This document shows, in pieces, positions 1 to 7,907 of a DNA stretch of 15,644 bases. The DNA comes from an uncultured Clostridia bacterium (GTDB taxonomy: Bacteria; Bacillota; Clostridia; Oscillospirales; Ruminococcaceae), in assembly GCA_947628385.1 (NCBI GenBank), contig CANQZS010000018.1:1-15644 (forward strand), given 5' to 3'. Both the position numbers and the translations under genes were made by a program. The notes under the pieces were generated by a model. It was not told the origin of the DNA. It did no database searches and saw nothing but the letters and a program-made list of their open reading frames with translations. Positions within the stretch are counted from its first letter, which is position 1; every line of letters begins with the position of its first letter.

Positions 1-175
1 CGCATTGTTTCGTTATATTTCCGATGAAAATATCACCGATCTCCAGCCTATGGGCGCAAATATGGGTATTCTTCCGGACATTAACGAGCGTATAAAGGAC
101 AAGCAGGAACGCTATCAAAAAATTGCTGACAGGGCTCTTGAAGCGTTTGAGACATATATGAAAGGGGTATCATAG
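1..175 (+). CDS. trmFO: TrmFO, folate-dependent tRNA (uracil-5-)-methyltransferase, 3' end only
   Basis: The gene runs in from the left edge; only the last 57 codons are visible, in the frame starting at base 2, ending at TAG 173-175. The family makes 5-methyluridine at position 54 in the T-loop of tRNA, using methylenetetrahydrofolate and FAD. The visible part reads FRYISDENITDLQPMGANMG, then ILPDINERIKDKQERY. The FQPMxxNxGxLP-like segment and the following charged RIKDKxERY helix are typical of the TrmFO C-terminus. No catalytic residue lies in the visible part, so identity rests on this C-terminal signature. The stop is 109 bases before plsX. A 6-bp hairpin (176-197) follows the stop but lacks a T-run, so read-through into plsX is possible. 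Confidence 0.8.
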   Translation, partial: ALFRYISDENITDLQPMGANMGILPDINERIKDKQERYQKIADRALEAFETYMKGVS

Positions 176-270
176 CGGAAAATGCGGGAGCTTTCCGGAA
201 TAAAACGCTGTTTAAAGCTTTTTGTACCGAAAATAAAAATAACGGGATCGACAGGCGTAAATTTTATTGA

Positions 271-277
271 AAGGGAG
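271..277 (+). promoter_or_regulatory. Ribosome binding site fixing the plsX start
   Basis: AAGGGAG lies 7 bases before the ATG at 285. It excludes the longer in-frame TTG start at 267, which would include this site in the coding sequence. Confidence 0.8.
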
Positions 278-284
278 TAATTTT

Positions 285-1286
285 ATGAAAATAATCGTTG
301 ACGCGTTCGGCGGGGATAACGCTCCGCTGGAGGTTATCAAGGGCGCGGCGGATGCCGTTTCAAAGCTTGACGTTGAAATAATCCTCACGGGAAATGAAAA
401 AATTATCAAGGAGACTGCGGAGAAAAACGGAATATCTCTCGATAAAATATCAATAATACATACCGAGTCGGTGATCGACATTCACGAAGAGCCTACAATG
501 GTCATCAAAGAAAAATCAGACTGTTCAATGGCTGTTGGACTTAAAGCTCTTAACGAGGGCAAGGGCGACGCTTTTGTTTCGGCGGGAAGCACCGGCGCTC
601 TGGTGGTGGGCGCAACTCTTATAGCAAAGAGGATAAAGGGCGTTAAGCGCGCTGCTCTTGCGCCGATAATGCCCACGGCAAAGGGACATATGATACTTGT
701 TGACGGCGGCGCGAATGTGGATTGCCGTCCGGAAATGCTCGTTCAGTTCGGCGTTATGGGAAGCTGCTATATGAACAGGGTCATGGGAATTTCCAAGCCG
801 AAGGTCGGTCTTGTGAACGTTGGCTCGGAGGACACGAAAGGTCGGGAGCTTGAAATTGAAGCGTATAAACAGTTCCGGAATGCGCCAGTTGATTTTTACG
901 GAAATCTTGAAGCGCGGGAAGTGCCTTTCGGAGCCTGCGAAGTCGTAGTTTCGGACGGATTTACGGGAAATGTTCTTTTAAAGCTTTACGAGGGAATGGG
1001 CTCGTATTTCAGTCACACATTAAAGGATATGTTGACCTCAAATCTTGGCGGAAAGATCGCGGCGCTGATGATAATGCCGAAAATAAAAGAATTCCGCAAA
1101 AAAATGGATTATAAAGAAGTCGGCGGCGCGGTGCTGCTGGGAATTTCCAAGCCTGTAATAAAGGCTCACGGCTCGTCGGACGGAAAGGCATTCTACAATG
1201 CGATAAGACAGGCTAAAAACTGTGTTGACGGAAAGATCATCGAGGAAATAACTTCATCTCTTGCAAATATTGAAAAAACATAAACA
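285..1286 (+). CDS. plsX: PlsX, phosphate acyltransferase
   Basis: PlsX converts acyl-ACP and phosphate to acyl-phosphate, the acyl donor for PlsY in phosphatidic acid synthesis; it is a peripheral membrane enzyme. The protein of about 332 residues has the usual family length. Visible motifs are DAFGGDNAP (6-14), SAGSTGA (99-105), LVDGGAN (138-144) and VVSDGFTGN (221-229), all characteristic of PlsX. The ATG at 285 is chosen because AAGGGAG (271-277) lies 7 bases before it; an in-frame TTG at 267 would put that ribosome binding site inside the gene. The last codons read IEKT and the stop is TAA within 1281-1286. In many Firmicutes fabD, fabG and acpP follow plsX; here rnc follows after about 40 bases, so the acyl carrier protein gene must be elsewhere. 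Confidence 0.95.
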
Positions 1287-1304
1287 TAAAATTTCCGCTT
1301 TCGG

Positions 1305-1311
1305 AAAGGAG
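1305..1311 (+). promoter_or_regulatory. Ribosome binding site of rnc, with unusual spacing
   Basis: AAAGGAG is a strong match to the anti-Shine-Dalgarno sequence, but the first ATG in frame (1326) is 14 bases downstream, longer than the usual 5-9. An in-frame GTG at 1311 overlaps the site itself and is unlikely. An in-frame ATC at 1320 would have ideal spacing but is a very rare start codon. Confidence 0.6.
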
Positions 1312-1325
1312 TGTTAAAAATCAAA

Positions 1326-2012
1326 ATGGATCTTACGGAATTTGAAAAAAAGATAGGATATACTTTCAAAAATAAGGAACTTCTGCATGAAGCTCTTTCA
1401 CATTCCTCATATTCAAATGAAGCAAAGCGCGGACTTAATTCAAATGAACGTCTTGAATTCTTGGGAGACAGCGTGCTTTCAATAGTTGTTTCGGAGCATC
1501 TTTTCAGGCATTTCAAGCATCTTCCGGAGGGCGAGCTTACCAAAATACGCGCGTCGCTGGTCTGTGAAAAAGCGCTTTTTGAATTTTCCAAAAAAATTGA
1601 TCTGGGAAATTATATTTTACTTGGAAAAGGCGAGGAAAACAGCGGCGGCAGGGAACGTCCGTCTATAATTTCAGACGCCTTTGAGGCTGTGATAGCGGCA
1701 ATTTTTCTTGACGGAGGAATGGAGGCTGCGGAAAAATACGTTCTTTCATTTATTCCCAAGGATCTTGCTGCGGACAGTTCAAAAGCGCTGCATGATTACA
1801 AAACTGCGCTTCAGGAAATTATACAGAAAAATCCCGAGGAGCGTGTGGAATATGTTCTTGCGGAGCAGTCGGGTCCCGATCATGACAGAAAATTTGTGGT
1901 AAACGTGCGGCTCAACAGCAACATTATCGGAACAGGCGAGGGACACAGCAAAAAGCAGGCGGAGCAGGCTGCCGCCCGTGAAGCCCTCAGACTTATGGGC
2001 TATAAAGAATGA
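1326..2012 (+). CDS. rnc: Ribonuclease III
   Basis: RNase III cleaves double-stranded RNA in rRNA precursors and in mRNA or antisense duplexes; it is a cytoplasmic dimer using magnesium. From ATG 1326 the protein is 228 residues, the usual length. The catalytic domain (about 5-145) carries the signature ERLEFLGDS (41-49), with acidic residues E41, E44 and D48, and the second acidic pair in SDAFEA (D117, E120). A double-stranded RNA-binding domain fills about 157-226 and ends in the typical GHSKKQAEQAAAREAL pattern. The start is less certain than the rest: the ribosome binding site is 14 bases away. The stop overlaps the next start as ATGA (2009-2012), implying translational coupling. Placement between plsX and smc matches many Firmicutes. 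Confidence 0.95.
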   Translation: MDLTEFEKKIGYTFKNKELLHEALSHSSYSNEAKRGLNSNERLEFLGDSVLSIVVSEHLFRHFKHLPEGELTKIRASLVCEKALFEFSKKIDLGNYILLGKGEENSGGRERPSIISDAFEAVIAAIFLDGGMEAAEKYVLSFIPKDLAADSSKALHDYKTALQEIIQKNPEERVEYVLAEQSGPDHDRKFVVNVRLNSNIIGTGEGHSKKQAEQAAAREALRLMGYKE

Positions 2013-3004
2013 CGGAAAGACATAATAATATTTCGATATTCATTCCGCATCTTGGCTGTCCGAATACCTGTTCGTTCTGCAATCAGCGGGCAATAAGCCA
2101 CACCTCCGCAGCACCGACGGCAGAGCAGGTGGGTGAGATACTGAAAAATGCTTTTGAAAATATTCCCTGTGGAAATACGGAGATAGCTTTTTTCGGAGGA
2201 AGCTTTACGGCTATAGACAGGAGCTACATGATCTCGCTGCTTGAAGCCGCAGAGCCGTATATCCAAAGCGGAAAAGCAAGCGGGATAAGGATCTCCACAC
2301 GTCCGGACAAAATTGATGATGAGATCCTCGGGCTGCTGAAAAAATATAACGTTACGGCTGTTGAGCTTGGTGCTCAGTCTATGGACGATGAGGTCTTAGC
2401 CGCAAACGAACGCGGACATTCTGCCGAAGCTGTAAGGATCTCATCGGAAATGATAAGAGATCATGGCTTTGAACTGGGACTTCAGATGATGACCGGTCTT
2501 TATCGTTCTACAGTTGAAAAGGACAGGGATACGGCGTATAGGATCATTGATCTGCGTCCGGATACGGTAAGGATATATCCTACCGTAATACTTAAAAATA
2601 CAAGGCTCGGAGAGCTTTTTCAAAGCGGAGTATATGTTCCTTATCCATTTGAGGAATGTGCGGAGCTTTGCGCGGAGCTTCTGGAGCTTTTCGAGAAAAA
2701 TAATATCCGCGTGATAAAGCTTGGACTTCACGCTTCGGAAACGGTGGAATCCGATATGCTGGGCGGATATTATCATCAGGCGTTCAGAGAGATCTGCGAG
2801 GGGATAATTTTTCGTAAAAGGATCAGTGCGGAGCTCCGGGGCAGCGGAAATTTTACCGTTTTTGTCGCTCCGGACGCTGTTTCAAAAGCTGCGGGACATA
2901 AAAAATGCAATAAAAATTATTTTGCCGAAAAGGGAATTTATATTAAATTCAAACCGGATAAAAATATTTCCGGACGAAATATAATTATTAAAAAGGACGA
3001 ATGA
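2009..3004 (+). CDS. Elp3-like radical SAM protein
   Basis: A 331-residue radical SAM protein. The iron-sulphur cluster motif Cx3Cx2C is C17, C21 and C24 (GCPNTCSFC). Further family motifs follow in order: FFGGSFTAID (61-70), the SAM-contacting GG region; STRPD (96-100); VELGAQSM (118-125); and ERGHS (134-138). These resemble the radical SAM half of Elp3, but the acetyltransferase domain of true Elp3 is absent: the chain ends soon after the barrel. Genes of this type often sit between rnc and smc in Clostridia; their substrate is not known to me, although tRNA is a reasonable guess from the Elp3 likeness. The start overlaps the rnc stop and has no good ribosome binding site, so translation probably depends on coupling. 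It ends one base before smc. Confidence 0.85.
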   Translation: MTERHNNISIFIPHLGCPNTCSFCNQRAISHTSAAPTAEQVGEILKNAFENIPCGNTEIAFFGGSFTAIDRSYMISLLEAAEPYIQSGKASGIRISTRPDKIDDEILGLLKKYNVTAVELGAQSMDDEVLAANERGHSAEAVRISSEMIRDHGFELGLQMMTGLYRSTVEKDRDTAYRIIDLRPDTVRIYPTVILKNTRLGELFQSGVYVPYPFEECAELCAELLELFEKNNIRVIKLGLHASETVESDMLGGYYHQAFREICEGIIFRKRISAELRGSGNFTVFVAPDAVSKAAGHKKCNKNYFAEKGIYIKFKPDKNISGRNIIIKKDE

Positions 3005-3005
3005 A

Positions 3006-6000
3006 ATGTATCTGGAATCAATTGAAATGCAGGGGTTCAAATCCTTCCCCGATAAAATAAAGCTGGATTTTCATAAAGGACTGACCGCAGTGGTAGGTCC
3101 TAACGGAAGCGGGAAATCCAATATCGGCGACGCTGTAAGGTGGGTGCTTGGCGAACAGTCTACAAAAAATCTCAGAGGTTCAAAAATGGAGGACGTTATT
3201 TTCTCCGGAACTACTCAGAGAAAGGCTGTGGGATATGCTTCGGTAACGCTTAATATCGTTAATAACAGAGGGATCCTTGAAATACCGTCGGACAGAGTTT
3301 CGGTTACAAGAAAGCTTTACAGGAGCGGCGACAGCGAATATATTATAAACGGTTCTCAGGTGCGCCTTAAAGACGTTTACGAGCTTTTTATGGATACAGG
3401 TCTGGGACGCGACGGATATTCGATAATCGGTCAGGGACGCGTTTCAGAAATAGTTTCGGCAAAATCCGGAGAACGCCGTGAAATTTTTGAAGAGGCTGCG
3501 GGAATTTCAAAATTTCGCTATAAAAAAGCGGAAGCGGAAAGACGTCTTTCCGCTGCGCAGGAAAATATTTTTCGTCTGACGGATATTATGGGAGAGCTGG
3601 AAAGCCGTGTTGAACCGCTCCGCGAGCAGTCGGAAAAGGCAATGAGATTCCTTGAATATTCCGAGACAAAAAAGGAATTGGAAATTTCGGTATGGGTAAG
3701 ACAGCTCAACGATCTGAAAGAAAAATTATCCGAGATCTCAGATAAAATACTTATAAATAAAAACGAATACGACGCTGTGGAAGCGGATATTTCCCGCCTT
3801 GAGGACGAAGCGGAAAAGCTCCAGCAAAAAATGGAGGAGTCGGCTATACGTATCGAAAGGCTCCGCGAGGAGATACTTGAAACGGAAAAGGCAAACACGG
3901 GGCTCCATTCTGATATTGCGGTATTTGAAAATGATATTGTCCACTGCAATGAAGCTATCGAGGATATTGAAATGCAGCGGAAAAATGCGGAAAATTCCGG
4001 AGAGGAGAACCGCAGGATAATTGATGAAAAGCTTGAGCTTATCAAGCAGGCAAATAAGGATATTGAGGACACGGAAAAGAAATATTCCGAAGCTTCGGAA
4101 AAGCTCAACGGACTTATTTCCGAGCAGGACAGCTTTGACAGCCGTTATTCCGACGTCAGCGGCGATCTCGGAAAATTATATATCAGGCAGTCGGAACTGA
4201 ATATAACTATTTCCTCGGCGGATACGATAAGATCTGATATTGACGAACAGCTTAAAAAATTCCGCGATCAGGAACAGCAGCTCCGAGAATATGCCGAGGA
4301 GCTCAAAAATGAAAAAAATAATTCCGAGGACGGAATAAGGCTCATCGGTGAAAGATACGGCGAGACAGAGAACCGCATAAACGGTCTTAATAAATTATAT
4401 TCCGGAAGAGCGGAAAAGCTTTCTCTGGCAAAAAAGGAATTTGAGGACTTAGGCTTTTCGATACGTGAAAAAGAGCAGAAGATCCGTTTGCTTACGGATC
4501 TGGAAAACAGCATGGAGGGCTTTGCAAATTCTGTAAAGCAGATACTTAAAGCTTCAAGATCAGGACAGCTCCGCGGAGTTTTCGGTTCGGTAGCTCAGCT
4601 TATAAATGTTGAAAGCAAATATAGTCTTGCAATTGAGACCTCGCTCGGAGCGGCACTGCAGAATATTGCAGTCGATAATGAGGAAACCGCAAAACGGGGC
4701 ATACGTCTTTTGCAGGAAACTAAAGCGGGACGCGCAACATTTCTCCCTGTAACGTCGGTAAAGGGAAGCCGTCTTACGGAAAAGGGTCTTGAGGAATGTG
4801 CCGGATTTGTTGCGCTGGCTGTTGATATTGTCGGTTTTGACAAAAAATTTGAGGGAATATTCGCTTCACTTTTAGGACGTATCGTAATTGCAGAGGATAT
4901 TGATACGGCAGCCGTAATTGCAAAAAAATACGGTTATAAATTCAGGATAGTTACTCTTGACGGACAGGTCATAAATGCCGGAGGCTCCTTTACGGGCGGT
5001 TCGGCGGCAAGATCAAGCGGAGTTCTTACGCGTAAGAATGAAATTGAAAAGCTTTCAAAGGAAAAAGAAAAGCTTTCCGAACGTCTTGCGGGAGTAAAGC
5101 AGAATGTTGAAAAATTGCAGGCGGAAACGGACAAGCTCGGCTTCGATATTGAGGGAGCAAAGGACGAGCTTCGCATAATAAACGAGGATAAGATCCGCTT
5201 TGAGTCGGAAATAAAAAGGATCGACGCTATCCTTGAACAGACGGATCAGCAGATCGCTGCGGCGGAGGAAAATGTAAAATTATTTACACAAAAGATCTCC
5301 GATACGGAAAAAAATGTTTCGGATTCCAAAGAAGAGCTCAAGGACTGTGAAAAGCAGATCGCCGAGCTTGAAAAGCTTGCTTCGGACAGTGATGAAAAGC
5401 GTGCAAAAATTCGTGAAAGGCGCGAAAAATTATCCGCAGAAATGTCCGGAATGAAGCTTTATGAATTAGAGCGCAGCAAGGACAGAGACGCTTTAAATTC
5501 CGAAATAAAGCAGCTTGAAGAGCAATTTTCAGAAATAGGGGATAATTCCGCAAAGCTTGCATTGGCAATTGAGGAGCAAAAAAATATTATTGCCGAAAAG
5601 GAACGTCTTATAGCGGAACGTAAAGCGGCTCTGGAAAATTCCAAGGGCGCTGTTGAAGAGTTAAATCAAAAAATTTCCGAGGAGCAGACCGCTCGCAGAG
5701 CTATTGAGCAAAGCCAGAACGAGGGACGCGTAAAAGTCCGTGAGCTTAGTGACGAAAAGGAAAAATATTCACGAGAAATGACGCGGCTGGAGGAAAGGAA
5801 CGTTTCGTTCCAGAGCAATTATGACGGGATCGTTTCCGATATGCAGGAGCAGTACGGGATATATCCCTCGGAGGCAGCGGAGATCGCAAAGCCGGTGGAC
5901 GATCTTCCGGCAGTCACTCGTCAGCTGAATGAAACAAAGCAAAGGATCCGTAATTTAGGAAATGTAAATGTTGCGGCGATCGAGGAATATAAAGAGGTTT

Positions 6001-6572
6001 CCGGTCGGTATAATTTTATGAAAGAGCAGCTTGATGATGTGGAAAATTCCAAGCGGGAATTAGAGCGCCTGATAGATGAATTGACGGATAATATGCGCCG
6101 CAGGTTCAGCGAAAGCTTTAACGCGATAAACGAGAATTTCAAACAGATATTTGTTGAGCTTTTCGGCGGCGGAAAGGCTGAATTAACGCTTTCGGATCCG
6201 ACTGACGTTCTTGAATCCGGAATTGAGATCAATGTTGCGCCTCCGGGAAAGGTAATAAAAAATCTTTCGCTGCTTTCCGGCGGCGAACAGGCTTTTGTCG
6301 CGATCGCAATTTATTTTGCAATTTTAAAAATAAAACCCGCGCCGTTCTGCATACTTGACGAAATAGAAGCGGCTCTCGATGATGTGAATGTTACGAAATA
6401 TGCGCAATATCTGAGACATTTTACCGATACGACGCAATTTATTTTAATTACTCACAGGCGCGGAACAATGGAAGAGGCGGACGTTATGTACGGAGTCACG
6501 ATGCAGGAAAAGGGAATTTCCAAGGTTCTTCGTTTGGATCAGCCGCCTGCGGATATTGAAAATGCAAATTAA
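3006..6572 (+). CDS. smc: SMC, chromosome condensation and segregation ATPase
   Basis: SMC dimerises and, with ScpA and ScpB, compacts and segregates the chromosome by ATP-driven loop extrusion. The 1188-residue length is normal. The N-terminal head has Walker A GPNGSGKSN (31-39) and a Q-loop GQGR (Q143). Long Glu/Lys-rich coiled coils cover roughly 170-510 and 675-1010. They flank a hinge (about 519-670) that includes the glycine-rich NAGGSFTGGS region. The C-terminal head has the ABC signature LSGGEQ (1090-1095) and Walker B FCILDE (1114-1119), followed by the D-loop ALDD. AAGGA at 2993-2997 is 8 bases from the start. scpA and scpB are not in this window. All key ATPase residues are present, so it is predicted functional. 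Confidence 0.97.
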   Translation: MYLESIEMQGFKSFPDKIKLDFHKGLTAVVGPNGSGKSNIGDAVRWVLGEQSTKNLRGSKMEDVIFSGTTQRKAVGYASVTLNIVNNRGILEIPSDRVSVTRKLYRSGDSEYIINGSQVRLKDVYELFMDTGLGRDGYSIIGQGRVSEIVSAKSGERREIFEEAAGISKFRYKKAEAERRLSAAQENIFRLTDIMGELESRVEPLREQSEKAMRFLEYSETKKELEISVWVRQLNDLKEKLSEISDKILINKNEYDAVEADISRLEDEAEKLQQKMEESAIRIERLREEILETEKANTGLHSDIAVFENDIVHCNEAIEDIEMQRKNAENSGEENRRIIDEKLELIKQANKDIEDTEKKYSEASEKLNGLISEQDSFDSRYSDVSGDLGKLYIRQSELNITISSADTIRSDIDEQLKKFRDQEQQLREYAEELKNEKNNSEDGIRLIGERYGETENRINGLNKLYSGRAEKLSLAKKEFEDLGFSIREKEQKIRLLTDLENSMEGFANSVKQILKASRSGQLRGVFGSVAQLINVESKYSLAIETSLGAALQNIAVDNEETAKRGIRLLQETKAGRATFLPVTSVKGSRLTEKGLEECAGFVALAVDIVGFDKKFEGIFASLLGRIVIAEDIDTAAVIAKKYGYKFRIVTLDGQVINAGGSFTGGSAARSSGVLTRKNEIEKLSKEKEKLSERLAGVKQNVEKLQAETDKLGFDIEGAKDELRIINEDKIRFESEIKRIDAILEQTDQQIAAAEENVKLFTQKISDTEKNVSDSKEELKDCEKQIAELEKLASDSDEKRAKIRERREKLSAEMSGMKLYELERSKDRDALNSEIKQLEEQFSEIGDNSAKLALAIEEQKNIIAEKERLIAERKAALENSKGAVEELNQKISEEQTARRAIEQSQNEGRVKVRELSDEKEKYSREMTRLEERNVSFQSNYDGIVSDMQEQYGIYPSEAAEIAKPVDDLPAVTRQLNETKQRIRNLGNVNVAAIEEYKEVSGRYNFMKEQLDDVENSKRELERLIDELTDNMRRRFSESFNAINENFKQIFVELFGGGKAELTLSDPTDVLESGIEINVAPPGKVIKNLSLLSGGEQAFVAIAIYFAILKIKPAPFCILDEIEAALDDVNVTKYAQYLRHFTDTTQFILITHRRGTMEEADVMYGVTMQEKGISKVLRLDQPPADIENAN

Positions 6573-6584
6573 AGGGTGAATAAA

Positions 6585-7097
6585 ATGCTTGATAAGGACG
6601 AATTAAAAAAGCTTTCAAGAGAGAAATTGGAGGAGCTTTTATTTATTGATTCAAAAAATTTGATCGCAATGGATGGCGTATGGTTCCAGTCGATCGAAAA
6701 GGAAATGGGAATGGACGCCGCTATGCATCATGATGAAGAGGCGTGGAAATTATATACACGTTCCGAAGCAAGACGGATCAAAAAATTTCTCGGACTTCCG
6801 GAAAAAGCGGGACTTGACGGACTTGCAGAGGCTTTGAAATATCGTATGGTGGACAGGGCGAATCCAAGTGAAACTATTTTTAAGGACGGAAAGCTTATAC
6901 ATAAAATTTTAGTTTGCCGCGTTCAGGAAGCTCGTACAAGAAAAAATATGCCGCTTCACCCCTGCAAAAGCGCGGCAATTTACGAATACGGCGGCTTTGC
7001 GGAAATTATTGATGAACGCATAAAATGCCGCTGCATAAGCTGTTATCCGGACGTTACCGATAATTCCTGTTCATGCGCATGGGAATTCTGGATATAA
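6585..7097 (+). CDS. Cysteine-rich DUF6125-like protein of unknown function
   Basis: A 170-residue soluble protein. The ATG at 6585 is preferred because AAAGGGTG (6571-6578) is 6 bases upstream; an in-frame GTG at 6576 lies inside that site. The N-terminal half has motifs such as SREKLEELL and AMDGVWFQSIEKEMGMDAA, and later CRVQEARTRKNMPLHPCKS. These features, with the cysteine-rich end (C111, C127, C148, C150, C153, C162, C164), resemble proteins I recall as DUF6125 or distant relatives of L-2-amino-thiazoline-4-carboxylate hydrolase. The closing pattern CxCx2C then CxC and a final aromatic WEFW suggest a metal or redox site. There is no membrane segment. It begins 12 bases after smc and is probably cotranscribed with it. 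Family assignment is from memory of sequence style and the function is unknown. Confidence 0.6.
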   Translation: MLDKDELKKLSREKLEELLFIDSKNLIAMDGVWFQSIEKEMGMDAAMHHDEEAWKLYTRSEARRIKKFLGLPEKAGLDGLAEALKYRMVDRANPSETIFKDGKLIHKILVCRVQEARTRKNMPLHPCKSAAIYEYGGFAEIIDERIKCRCISCYPDVTDNSCSCAWEFWI

Positions 7098-7134
7098 AAA
7101 ATTTATCGCAATTAGATCATATTGAGGTGAAATA

Positions 7135-7406
7135 TTGAAAGTTTTAGTATTAGGCGGAACAAGATTTTTCGGGATACACATGGTAAATGAGCTTCTGAAA
7201 ATGGGGCATGACGTTACAATTATGTTGAAAATAAAACCGGAAAAAAAGCCGTTATTGAAATTTCAGGCGAAAACGCTCCATACAATGGTGAACCTGAGTA
7301 TAGCATAAATACCGATAAAGCAAATTCTATCGGATTTGAATTTTCATCTCTTCATGACAGAATATATGAACTGTTGGATCATTACATAAAATTGATCTGT
7401 AATTGA
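7135..7406 (+). pseudogene. NAD-dependent epimerase/dehydratase with the middle deleted
   Basis: The TTG at 7135, preceded by GAGGTG (7124-7129), opens a frame with a classic Rossmann start, LKVLVLGGTRFFGIHMVNEL, then LKMGHDVTI up to about 7221. From 7224, in a different frame, a second fragment of 60 codons reads to TGA 7404-7406: VENKTGKKAVIEISGENAPY, then NGEPEYSINTDKANSIGFEF and YELLDHYI. I recognise this as the C-terminal end of the same kind of short-chain epimerase. About 200 codons of a normal ~300-residue enzyme are therefore missing, including the catalytic YxxxK region, and the two ends are out of frame. Read straight through, the first frame stops at 7306-7308 after 57 codons. This is seen directly; assigning both ends to one gene is an inference. 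Confidence 0.75.
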
Positions 7407-7455
7407 TCGCAGGTCGGCTCATAAAACAATTTATTGATAATGGAGGAAATTTCGC

Positions 7456-7620
7456 GTGGACGCACTTGAATTTATCCGTGATAAATTTTCGCAGGACTGT
7501 TCTATAGATACGGTTTTTCATCTTGTTATGTCGGAATATGATTTGTCGGAAGATGAAGCCAGAGAAAAAATAAATGAATATTTTGAAATAATTGATTCGA
7601 TCGACAGATCACGAAATTGA
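7456..7620 (+). CDS. Small acidic helical protein, 54 residues, unrecognised
   Basis: A GTG at 7456 with an excellent ribosome binding site, GGAGG at 7442-7446 (9 bases away), opens a 54-codon frame ending TGA 7618-7620. It reads MDALEFIRDKFSQDCSIDTV, then FHLVMSEYDLSEDEAREKIN and EYFEIIDSIDRSRN. The composition is acidic and amphipathic with no membrane segment, and codon use matches its neighbours. I do not recognise a family. It lies in a region of decayed genes and may itself be the front of a longer gene: a one-base change near 7605-7612 would join it to the open frame ending at 7705, giving about 82 residues. The ribosome binding site argues that it was, and may still be, translated. 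Confidence 0.45.
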   Translation: MDALEFIRDKFSQDCSIDTVFHLVMSEYDLSEDEAREKINEYFEIIDSIDRSRN

Positions 7621-7705
7621 TTTTTATGACTGTGTCACAACAAAAGATTTAATTTTGCAAAAAATGGATCAAGAAAAATCGGAATTTATAAGCGTTGAAA
7701 GTTAA
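7592..7705 (+). pseudogene. Coding fragment ended by the repeat element
   Basis: An open frame of 37 codons without a good start of its own reads, from about 7604, DHEIDFYDCVTTKDLILQKM, then DQEKSEFISVES, and stops at TAA 7703-7705. That stop lies within the first heptamer of the repeat arm, so the element supplies the end of the frame. It overlaps the 54-codon ORF by 29 bases in another frame and may be its frameshifted continuation. Whether this is real former coding sequence cannot be settled by eye. Confidence 0.3.
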
Positions 7706-7721
7706 GAGTTGAGAGTTGAGA
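7701..7721 (+). repeat. Left arm: three tandem heptamers
   Basis: Three perfectly phased 7-base units: GTTAAGA, GTTGAGA, GTTGAGA. They form the left inverted arm of the MITE-like element. Confidence 0.85.
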
Positions 7722-7730
7722 TATTATAAT
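7702..7730 (+). promoter_or_regulatory. Candidate sigma-70 type promoter inside the element
   Basis: A perfect -10 box TATAAT (7725-7730) is 17 bases from TTAAGA (7702-7707), a 4-of-6 match to the -35 consensus that lies within the heptamer arm. It points towards ftsY, whose ATG is about 200 bases downstream. In A+T-rich DNA such matches arise by chance, so this is only a candidate. Confidence 0.35.
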
Positions 7731-7879
7731 TTTATGCTAAACACACCTGCCCCTTGAGGGGGCTACATATTCAAACAAATTACATTTAAACTTAATTTGG
7801 GGGTGATAAAGCCCGCAGGGGCTTTCCCGCAAATTCTGATTTATAAGTAATTAGAAAGCAACATAAATGTTAAAAATTA

Positions 7880-7907
7880 TCTTAACTCTTAACTCTCATA
7901 TCTCAAC
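7880..7907 (-). repeat. Right arm: four heptamers in opposite orientation
   Basis: On the complementary strand, reading from 7907 down to 7880, the units are GTTGAGA, TATGAGA, GTTAAGA and GTTAAGA. One unit is degenerate. They mirror the left arm but with one more copy. Confidence 0.85.

Noticed and set aside
176..197. Hairpin CGGAAA/TTTCCG right after trmFO
   Set aside because: The stem is only 6 bp with a 10-base loop and no T-run, so it is too weak to call a terminator.
3518..4108. Long open frame on the - strand (196 codons) within smc
   Set aside because: It is serine- and phenylalanine-rich, the usual mirror of Glu/Lys-rich coiled-coil codons, and lies wholly inside a well-supported smc gene.
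7327..7521. 64-codon - strand frame in the decayed region
   Set aside because: It overlaps the + strand epimerase C-terminus and the small ORF, and has no recognisable feature.
7701..7907. Heptamer arrays considered as a CRISPR-like or origin iteron array
   Set aside because: Units are contiguous 7-mers without spacers and in inverted orientation around hairpins, which fits a repeat element better; no cas or rep gene is nearby.
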